Assembly: GCA_038049695.1 (NCBI GenBank)
Contig: CP142453.1
Span: forward strand, 2,745,501-2,809,500
DNA from: Cinnamomum chago
Taxonomy: Eukaryota > Streptophyta > Magnoliopsida > Laurales > Lauraceae
DNA length: 64,000 nt
Direction: 5' to 3'
The notes beneath the pieces were generated by a model, which worked only from the letters and a program-made list of their open reading frames with translations, made no database searches and had not been told where the DNA came from. A program made the position numbers and the translations under genes. Shown piece by piece: positions 23,901 to 34,400 of the stretch (positions are counted from its first letter, which is position 1; each line of letters begins with the position of its first letter).

Positions 23901-26900
23901 TTTCCGACGATATATGGAGCGTCCAAATCCGATAAGCGGGTCAAAAGTTATGGGCTTCCGAAGTTTGCCCCAGGAGGATGTCAAAGTCACTTAGGCGCCA
24001 CCCATGTGACGCCCAGGCTACTGAATTCCACATAGGCGCCCCATGCTGGGCGCCCATACTGCCCAGGGTCACCTAGGCACCTCAAGGTGGGTGCCCACTT
24101 TCCAAACTCCACTAGAATGGCTTGAAAGTAGCCCGGGACCACGCAAACATAGGGGCCATGCACCGAAGATGAACCGACTCCACTTAGGCGCCACCCATGT
24201 GGCGCCCAGCCCTAAGTTCCACCTAGGCGCCACCCTGTGGGCGCCCAGGCTGCGCAGACCATGTGGGCGCCACCCCATGGGCGCCCACCCTCTTTCAAAC
24301 CCTAATTCACCCTAAAACAACTTAAGCCGCCTTGGGATGCGTGAGGCCTTCTAGAAGCACGAATTAATGAAGCCCTAGCCCTCCTAAACTCATCCCAAAG
24401 CCTCTATATAATCCCTCTTAACCCCCATTAGCAAAGGGAGCTACCCTAAAGAAAAAGAGAGAAAATAGAGAATAGGGAAGGAGAAGAAGAGGTAGCCACC
24501 ATTAGAGAAAGAGTTTCAGATCTAGAGAAGAAGAAGAAGAGTTAGAGAAGAAGGCTTCCATTTCTTCAACTGGGGCTATGGGACTTCGCGAAAGCTTCGT
24601 TCTAGGAACTTGAGAAACGCGTCATATACCGGTATTCCTAGATCTTCCCTTTCTTTTACTGCATTCCATTGACATAAATGCTTAGAAATATGTTTAGGAT
24701 CATTTGAGCATCATAGATCTGCATTAGCTTGTGTTAAAACTGATATTAGCATCTCATCATACTAGAAACATGTTTAGGTTCATCATAATATAGTAGATCT
24801 GCATTAATTTCGTAATTCTAATTGCATAACTAGGTTAGATCTCGCATTAACAGTATCATTATTATCATTTATATCAAAGAGATCGCAAAAGCCCTTGGCA
24901 GAAAGGCGGGGCGCCACCCCCTGGGCGCCTGCCCTCTCCCGGACAGGCTGGGCGCCACCCCCTGGGCGCCTACCCTTCTGAGACAGGGTTCGGGTTCTAA
25001 ATCTTCGCCCGTTACATCGATTTCTCGTAGATCTATTAGCTGCATCATTAGTAGTTCGCATTAGGAATTCACATCAGTCGCTGAATATCGGAAATTGTGT
25101 TGAAAATACTAGGGTTTTTGCGCATTCGTTGTGATCCATTGAAAACCCTGACTGAGCAGGATAGGCGCCACCCTTTGGGCGCCCAAGTGGATTTTTCCCA
25201 CCTTAGTGCATAACTTCTGATCTTCCGCATTTAGTTTACTTAGAAACGGTTTCATAATGATATGTTTGGCTGTTTGATGCGTTCTGAACTCCGAATTACC
25301 ATCTTTGTCACACTTCACATCATATCATTTGAATCATAGAGTCATACAAAAAACCCAAAAACATTATAAAACATAAAATCACTTCTTCTCTTTCCTTACT
25401 CTTTAGTAAATTAGAGAGGAAACCAAAAACGAATTAAAAAGATATCCAGAAAACCCAAAAATAATAGTTAGATAGTCTAAGTTATCGAATTTAGCGCCTA
25501 AGTAGGATAAACCCTAAGATTAATTAGAACATCATAATTAATTACTTTAAAACCCATCAAATCATTAAGAACACCTTTAATCCCTTTAAAGGCCTAATTA
25601 ATTCGGATTAAAAGCAACTAAGAACATAAAACACTTAAAACCCAAAACACAGTCACCTGGGCGCCCATCCTTCCACAGCCACTTGGGCGCCACCCCCTGG
25701 GCGCCCAACCTCTTCATTCTCTAAGACACCCCGGTTAAAGCTTGAGCCAATTAATTAAAACCTCAAACTAATCCGAATCAACACAGTAAAACATTTTAAA
25801 CCTGAAATAACTAAAACCCGAATCAACTCAACCTCTAATTAACTCGAAAACGCAAAACCAACAAAACTTAAAACAGTCCACTTGGGCGCCACCCCCTGGG
25901 CGCCCATCCTTCCAAGACACCTGGGCACCACCCTCTTGGCGCCCATCCTATCCCATCACTAAGGAACCCTTAATTAAAACTTCTAATTAATCACAACCCA
26001 AACTTAATCCTAATTAACATACTAAAACACTTTTAGACTTGAGAAACCTGAAACCCGAATCAATTCGAACTCGAATCAACTTAAAAGTACAAGACCAGCA
26101 CAAAACCAAGAACTAGACACCTGGGCGCCACCCCCTGGGCGCCCAGCCTATCAATCCACTTAGGCACCACCCCTGTGGCGCCTATCCTACCCCATTCCCC
26201 TCGAGACCATCAATTGAAATTAAAACTTAACTAATTAGACCCGAATCAATACATTAAAGCACTGTCAATTTAAAAAGATTTGAAACCTCAATCAATTTGA
26301 TCTTGAATTCAAATCAAAAACATAAAACCGATTCGAACCATAAAAACAGTCCACTTGGGCGCCACCCCCTGGGCGCCCATCCTTCCGAGACACCTGGGCG
26401 CCACCCTCTGGGCGCCTATCCTACCCAATCACTAGGAAACCCCACTTGAAACTAAACCCGAATTCAATCATAATCAACACTTCAGAATTCCATTAAATTT
26501 AAAATAATTGAAGTCAGAAGTCCGACTTCAAATTAACTTAAAGATCATTGAACCAACTCAAAACTTAAAAAACTATCCGCCTAGGCACCACCCTCTGGGC
26601 GCCTAGCCTCCCGAATCACAAAGAGACCTAATTAATTAGAACCTAGTTTAATCCTAACAACACAACAAAACACTTTTATTTTAAAATACATCAAACCATA
26701 ACAGTATCAACAGACTTGAAACCTTAACCAAGTCGGACTTAAATTCAACTCAAAAATACGACACCGACCCGAACCACTGAACAAGTCCACTTGGGCGCCA
26801 CCCCCTGGGCGCCTATCTCCCATTTCCACCTGGGCGCCACACCCTGGCCGCCCAGCCTACCTGTTTTCATAAAAACCCCGACCAACAACTCAGCCTAATT

Positions 26901-29900
26901 AATTAACATTCAGACCAATCCCAATCCACATATTAAAGCACTTTTAACTTAAAATACTTGAGACTTTAATCGATTCGGACTTAGCACCCAAAACCCTTAC
27001 GAACCAACAAACGACCACCTAGGCACCACCCCTGTGGCGCCTATCCTACATTTTCACCCCAACCTAGCAAATAACTAAACACCTTATAACTTAAATTAAC
27101 TAAAACCAGAACCCAACATAATCCCTAGATTCCAAAAAACAGAGAACTTAGTCCCATCTGGAATACCTGAAAATCACAAGCCATCACTTGGGCGCCACCC
27201 CCTTGGCGCCTATCCTTTTGTTTGCATTAAAACGCGAATTCTTGGTTTTGTTCCCAAATCCAGACCCGACTAATTTTGACATTCGAACACCAGAGAACTA
27301 AAACAATTTGGAACATTAGAATTCAACAAGTAAGAATCCCCGGGATTCCGAAGATAACAACGATAGCACCACCACAAGCCAAACCACCGAGAAACAGCCA
27401 CTTGGGCGCCACCCCCTGGGCGCCCAAGTCCTCCGCCAATCCTGTCCGTCGATTTCAACATCATTTCACTTCTCGAATTAAAACTTGAAATCCACGAGCC
27501 TTAAACAACTTAAGCAGAACCTTAAAACATCCCTAAATCATTCTTAATCAACTCATAGCTTAAAACAAACCGAATCGACTAAAACCTTACTTAACCAAAT
27601 TCTTTAGGCAGGGTTATCAAGCTTAGGCTACTTGCACCCTAGGATTATATTAGATTCCTCCATTAGAAAGATTAGAGCATTAGGCTTCGTCCCATCACTT
27701 TTCTTGTTCCGTTAAGGGACCGGGAGAGCTGATGTGGGCGGTCTAGGACCTTAGGTTAGGGCTAATCCGATGATCAGTAATAAAGCATTAATCACGTAAA
27801 TCCAAGTAAAAATCCCTTAGTTAGGCCCTTCTAGCCCAATATCAAAAATCCATAAAAACTATAAAATCAACAAAATAAACCTAAAAAGATTTTTTTCCTT
27901 TATTTCTTCTTCCACCTCAGGTGCCAAATATTTAATTGAACTTAATGATAAAAGGGAACAAAGAACTGACTTCTAAAATTGAATAAATGAGAATAACTAG
28001 ATGAGATGAGTGATTTCACACACTTTGCATATTTTTTATTTTGGCCCATCGGCCACCCTCAAACAAATACTGGCCCATCGGCCCCCTCAAACAAACACCG
28101 GCCCATCGGCCACCTTCAGTCAATTATAGCCCATCGGCTTTTCACTTTATCACTCGTGTATCGCACATGAAAAACACAGAAATCACAAGTCAAAGTCTCA
28201 TTTGCATCATCAATTTGGTTTGAAAAAGTCAGCCTTTAAACCTTATTTTGCCAAGGGATTAGAAGGGGGTACCCGGGAACGGGGCCGATCCTCTTCTTAA
28301 ATATTTGGCACCTCCCCCCTTTTTATTTTTCTTTATTTTAATTATTTCATTTTACTTGGATACAAAATGATTATGATATGTGAGGATTAACCTTATTTGG
28401 ACTTTTACTCATAACCCTGAATCGACCTAATATTAAAGAGACCCAAGGAGACCCAAATTATGTGACAGGAAAACCGTCGTGTGTTGCGGGCAGCACATTA
28501 GACGAGAGAAGAACCCACCCTTTTATTTTCTCCCATTTTTTCTTTGGCTTTTGTCAAAGAACGGTGTTACGGCCGTTACCGTAGCTGGCAATCGTGATCC
28601 GTCGATTTTGAGGGTAGTCGGAATCCTCATTTTCGATGTAAAAATTTAAATAGCACATATAGATGAATGGCGATTCCCCTCCCCTGGGGGATCAAAATTC
28701 ACATCCGACAGGAGGGTTGGACAAGGATAGTGGGGATCTGAGGGGAGGGGTTATCTAGAGAAAGATCCTCCGTGGCAGGATTAGGTTGAAGGCGTTGGAT
28801 ATTTGGGGCGGATGCTAAATCTTTCTCCGGAGCAAAGATTGGATGAGGAAAGGGCCTGGGAACTAAATCTGGGGGGGTTCCTTGCAAGAAGGTGCTCTGG
28901 TTTTGGTGGTATTGAAGTAGTTGGGTATTGTTCCCACTGAGAGGCAAATCTGTGAGGTGTGCTCTGGTTTGCGAAGGGGAAGCCGAAGCCGACTCTATAG
29001 CTGGATAGGGATTTGAGCTTGGTTGGAGAGAGAGGTAGGGGGGTGGGAATAGGTGAGGGCCTTGGTGTCTTGGAGGGGAGAGCTTGTGGTCGGCCACCGA
29101 GGGTTTAGGTTTGCAGGGGGGACGGAGAGCGTGATGGCGGTCGGGAGGCATGCTCTGCACCTGGGACGGGGTTTGGATCAGATTCATAGTCGTAATTCGT
29201 ACCTGTGCAAGGTTGACACAGCATTTTACAGCGTCTCACAACGATAAATTGATCGTATGCAGGTAACCAAATAGTAACTTGCAATGAAAGAAAGTAAAAT
29301 ATGCATTGTATGGGTACACTGTAGGATCAGAACTATCAACAAGATTAGAGAATTCAGGCCACTTTCTTCGCTCCAAAATAGATGTTGAGTTCACTATGAT
29401 AAGAAAATTGACTATTCTAATGGCATTGGCAAGCATAAGTCGCTTATAGGCATAATTTTTCGGAACATATGTATATGAATCTATACGGTAGGGTTTAAGG
29501 CTTTTTAACCCGTCATCTGATAAGGAAGTAAAATACCAACTGCAAAAATGGCATCATGATTGTGACAGAAACACATATAGAAGTTAGCACACACAACATA
29601 GCCACACAGTAGTGCTCTCGAGTTGTTTCCAACTTAAACCATTAAGATAAGAGCAGCTCCCTAATTTCATATTGAATGATAAAACTAGTATTGGGATAAG
29701 TTTTCACCGATTGAAAAACTATTTTCATGATGGATATTAAACCCTACTGGATTTCAAAATAAAAAAAATAAAAAATCATGCTGCCCTCCCTAGCACTATA
29801 AAGGTTCATCCATCAGCATGTATACAGAGGTTTAGAGAATAAGGACGAGAAAGCTGAGATCACAGCCTTTCACTGGAGTTGGGACACAACACAGCCACAT

Positions 29901-31137
29901 GGTAGTACTCTTGAGGTGTTTCCAACAATTGAAATCATTAAGACAAGAGCTACTCTCTAATTTCCTATTGAATGATAAAACTTACATTGGGATAAGTTTT
30001 CACCAGTTGAAACAGGATTTTCTTGATGGATACAAAATCAAGGAAGTTGAGATCTAAGCCCATCCAGTCACTCAAACAAGATCACTGCTGTCCACTGGAT
30101 TTAGCACTGTGGCATCAGGTAGATGATTTATTTTTCTGATTATTATCATGAAGTTTAGGCACAATATCTATTTCTGCAACTTATGATGATCACTAAATGA
30201 ATTAGTTATCTTAATCTTGAATCATAATTTCTTTTGACAATAACTGTGGTGCCAATTTTTCACCATCACCAGCATCACAAACCAAGTTCAGTTAATTACA
30301 ATCACAATATTAATATTGTTTGCTGCTTACTACTGAAAAGGTGGGTTCCCAAACTCCCTCTTGGCATGAATTCGTATACAAGTAGTAGTTCTTTGTCTTC
30401 CTCACAGTGTCCCAAAAGTCTCACAATGTTTGGATGAGAAAGGCTACCCAAGATATTCACCTCTGACTGCAAAAAGGAACATAGTCAAGCATTTATGCAG
30501 AAGTATGGACAGAATTAGAGAAAGAAAGGTGTTTTAGCAGAAACGATCTAAATAGTAACTATGGGAGACATCTTACATCATAGTTTTATTTCTCGAAATA
30601 AAATGAGAAATTACAGTAAAGGATAATTTGCTGGCATTACAAAATGGGTTCAACGAAAGATTAATAAAGAGGAGAGAGGTGAAGGATGTAAAGTAGAGTC
30701 CTCAATATAATAGGGTGATGAGTGAGTAATCACCTTCCATCATTTTCCATAAAAGGGGATATAATTTCATGGTCATTTATGCAACTTCAACTCTGTTTAT
30801 TCAATTTTAACCAATTTTAATAATGCATTTCTTAAAGTTCTTAGGAATTCTAATTCCAAGAAACCAAATAGGCCCTATATAGAGGTGAAAACTGGGTCGT
30901 GCTGCCCTCGGGCCGGCCCACATGCCTCTTCTAATTTTTTTATATAAATTGAAAAGGATTTTATAGACTTTGGGTTTTTTTAACTTGAAATAAAATTAAA
31001 CTATTAAAATAAATGCAAAAACATTGATGTTCATTTATAACTTGAAGAATGGGTCGGTCCTAGTCAATGGGCCGGAACGGCCCAAGCACGGTTTTTTCGG
31101 TGTAGGACTGGGCCGACCTATTTTTGACCTCTAGCCC

Positions 31138-31174
<37 letters not shown>

Positions 31175-31339
31175 CAACTCTCTTGAGCAGCAGTTGAAGT
31201 TAAAATCAGCTGCATCGTGCGATAGGCACGTGTGGATGGATGGCAGTTCTCATTTCACAAGCCCTCTTCAGTTTTCACATTTCATTTCCCCCCTTTCTCC
31301 ATTTCCAAACCTGCCAGAGCTCTCCCTCTCCCATCTCTC

Positions 31340-31411
<72 letters not shown>

Positions 31412-34400
31412 GTCTCTCTCTCCCGGGCATCACACGTCTCAGCTCATTTTTCCTCTTCCTTTCCCCCCTTTCATTGTCTCTGCACAGAGACCTAATCAAG
31501 ACGACAGACGGCAACTCGGCAGAGATCTAATCGAGCTTCTCATTTTCCCTCCTCGTTTCCCCCTCTCTCTCTCTCGCTGCGGCAGACGGCAGATGGAAGC
31601 TCGGCGAACTCTCGATCTCTCTCTATTGCTCTCTGAAGTCACAACTCATCTCTCCCTGCGCTCGATCTCCGCTGCTTTTGCCCTGGCTCTAAAAATCCGA
31701 TTTTTGTTAAACCCCTTTTCCCTTTCCTACTATTCTGCAAAACCGACCACGAAACCAAAACAAGACTACCGCATCTCCGAGCACACAGGCGAGTCCCCGT
31801 TGCCGGTACCATTCTTCTTATTTTTCTTATCTCTCTGTTGGTGTTGCCAATGATTCTTAAATCTCAGACTCATAGATGGGGATTGGATTCTTAAAAGCAA
31901 GCCGTAATTTTGATTGCTTTTTTTTCTCTTATTTTATTAATATGCGATTTGTTCTTCTGTGTTTATGGAATATTTAGTTTTGATCAATGAATTTATGGAG
32001 GATGATGATCTTTGCCACTGCTTTCTAGTACATACAAGAAATCATGCTAGAAGAGAGAATTGAAGAATTAAAATTGGGGTTTTCTCTTCTTCACTTTGGA
32101 GCAAAAAACCAATTGAAAATTTAGTGAACCCAAACTAGAAAGAATCTCCGCTAAAACAATTTGAACACCACAATGATCTCGAGTGTAGACCCTCAATCCT
32201 CGGTTTAGTCTATCATCCTAACTGCTTGCCAAACTGCCAATGGAAATTCTAAAAAGAATGAAAAAAATCCATGACAATATTACAGGCTCCGTTTTGTGGT
32301 ACAAAACGAGAAATCTTACAAACCACCCGAAATAGCTGTTTATGACATAATATTTTCTCTGTATCAGAAGCTCAAAATAAATTTACGCTTTCCAGTAGCA
32401 GTCGGATACATCTTTCCTTCGGGCAATGTTGGTGAAAAGGTCTTTTCAAGTTTGCCAGGCCCTGATTTGCCTAGAATGCTTCTTTTCTGCTCTCTCATGA
32501 TCTCAGTTACCATCTCTTCCAATCCTATTTACACTCTTCTGTCTCAGAAGACTCAAAATTTGTCTTGTATCATCAATGTCCATTTGGGTCTCAAATTCCA
32601 AGCTTGAGGTTTGACTACCTTTTGATCACCACTGACTAATTGCAGCTCACATCTTGTGAGCATATCCATTGCAGTTGTATTATATAATAGCTTAGTTATG
32701 TTGTTTATTAATTTGGCTTGCGTATAGGCATCGAGGGTGAGGCTTTTCACATCTTGTGAGGCATATCATTTGCAGTTACATTGCATAATAGTTTAATTAT
32801 GCTTTTCGTTGATATGATTTGCATATAGGCATCGAGGGCAAGGCTTTTCAAGGAGTACAAAGAAGTGCAACGGGAGAAAGCTGTGGATCCAGACATTCAG
32901 CTAGGGTGTGATGATTCTAACATATTTAAATGGACTGCTCTTATCAAGGTATGCTTCTTCTTCTTGCTTGAGTATTGAGTTATCTTGTTTCCATTAAACT
33001 CAACATTATATTGACTACTATTTCTCCTTTAGGGTCCTTCAGAAACTCCCTATGAGGGTCGTGTATTTCAACTGATTGTTTGACTCAGGTTTTTGATGCC
33101 ATAAACAACCCGAGTCTTGCCACATGGAATGCCTGTTGGAATACAGGTGGGCTTTCCAGACAGGCTTCAAAAACTTTTGACCCACTTAATGCAGGGATCA
33201 ATTGTCTAGAATGCAACAAACTCAATCCAGGATGCAATTCCCTCAATCTCATAGCCATGTACAGCAACAACTACTATCTAGAAGATAGAAAACAGAACAT
33301 AAACATGCTTCCACGAAATACACAACATACAAGGATGTAGATATACCTTTGGAGCTTTGTTGTGCTCTAATGGAGGATTTGATTACTTTACTTTGGTGAT
33401 GAACAACTTCACAATCCAAATCAGAATCTTCAACTCCTTTTGATCTTCCAACGCTATGTCCCGTATTAGATCATTTTTCTCAAGAAGATGGTGGAATCCT
33501 CAAGAGAAAACCCTACTAGTAACTCTATGGAACCAAAGGTGAAAGGGAAGGGAACTTTGAGAAGAAGATGACTTGTACAACTCTTGCACAAGGGGCTGAA
33601 AATTGCTCTATTAATTATGCACGAATTTAAGAGGTTTATTCCTCTATTTATAGCCCTCCATAACTCCTCTTTTCCTATTTTAAATAGAAGTTTAACTCCC
33701 ATTACAAATTAGTAAACATCTCCCTTACTAATTGCCATAGAAGTCTCACTTCCATAACAACTATTAGCTTTCTCCTTTCTAATTAAAATAGAAGTCCTAC
33801 TTCCATTATTAATTAGTAGCTTACCATTACCACTATTAGAAGTCTCACTTCAAATAGAAATAGTAACCTTCCTTTTAGAGTTCAAGTAGAATTAGTATCT
33901 TTCTAATAAATTGGGCTAGCGTGGGGACCACTAGGGATTCCTTAGAAAGCTGGCTCCAACTGGGACACGCGACCCCACATCTCATGTGCAATCCGGGCCC
34001 ACAATTAATTGCAAATAACTCCACTAAATAAATGCAATTGCACTCCAGTCTTAGGAATAAATTACAATGAAGACCCTACACTTCCACATTACCACAAGTA
34101 GGCCCCTCCATCTATATCCATGGATCAAATGGACATGTCCACCAAATTAGATCCATATCTTATTATCCTTGAGCCCCAATTAATTATAATGATCATATGG
34201 TACCGATCCAATTAACTCTTAATCGGAATGGGTGCGCACTTACCAATGATAAATCCATTAATTGGCACAAGGGGATATTAAAGATAGATTCCATCTTGAC
34301 TATTGAATGTTCCCACAGCTCTACTATCAAGTACCCAAATCACCGAGGTGTTGACCTACAATTGACCTTACTCATTGGTGACTCAAAGCAAATGAATAGA

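Larger units (their letters stand above)
23467..28710. mobile_element. 5.2-kb probable solo LTR nested in LINE ORF1
   Basis: The insert runs from TGTAGACACC to ATCCGACA (TGT...ACA ends) and is flanked by a 5-bp duplication GGAGG (23462-23466 and 28711-28715). No second copy of its first bases and no polyprotein were seen inside, so a solo LTR fits best. LTRs of this length are known from Ogre-type Ty3/gypsy elements. A TATA-like TATATAA lies at 24415. Near the right end TGGCGATTCC (28668) resembles a tRNA-Arg primer-binding site, so an element reduced to one LTR plus a few internal bases remains possible. Confidence 0.75.
21837..29187 (-). pseudogene. LINE ORF1 (DUF4283, CCHC zinc knuckle), interrupted
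   Basis: The Pro-rich N-terminus is at 29187-28716. The nested LTR (23467-28710) splits it, and the frame continues without a shift at 23466 (QPS then IHPNPPDIL). The DUF4283 nucleic-acid-binding region follows ([31 protein letters not shown]). A TAG after SVQVEV (near 22670) separates it from the zinc knuckle [14 protein letters not shown] (C-x2-C-x4-H-x4-C). A frameshift near 22217-22295 precedes the C-terminal part, which ends in TAATG at ORF2. ORF1 proteins bind LINE RNA. The gene was already damaged by a stop and a frameshift apart from the LTR insertion. Confidence 0.85.
17691..29198 (-). mobile_element. L1-type LINE inserted in copy B intron 3 (itself interrupted)
   Basis: The insert is bounded by a perfect 16-bp target duplication GTACCTGTGCAAGGTT (17675-17690 and 29199-29214). 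Copy C has this sequence once (near 55036). The LINE reads on the minus strand and ends in a short poly(A) (TTTTTTT at the left edge). Without the nested 5.2-kb LTR it is about 6.26 kb, a normal plant L1 size. It encodes ORF1 (DUF4283 and zinc knuckle) and ORF2 (endonuclease, reverse transcriptase, zf-RVT). The first ATG is only about 11 nt from the 5' junction, so a slight 5' truncation is likely. Confidence 0.95.

Noticed and set aside
23985..27430. CRISPR-like array (short palindromic repeats with spacers)
   Set aside because: Spacers are unequal (about 15 to 450 bp) and related to each other, the unit lies inside an LTR, and the DNA is plant nuclear; it is a hairpin-bearing repeat, not CRISPR.
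31194..31853. A 219-residue plus-strand open frame with Ser-Leu repeats
   Set aside because: Driven by the (CT)n microsatellite; at most the leader of the captured PEX4 piece, not a separate gene.
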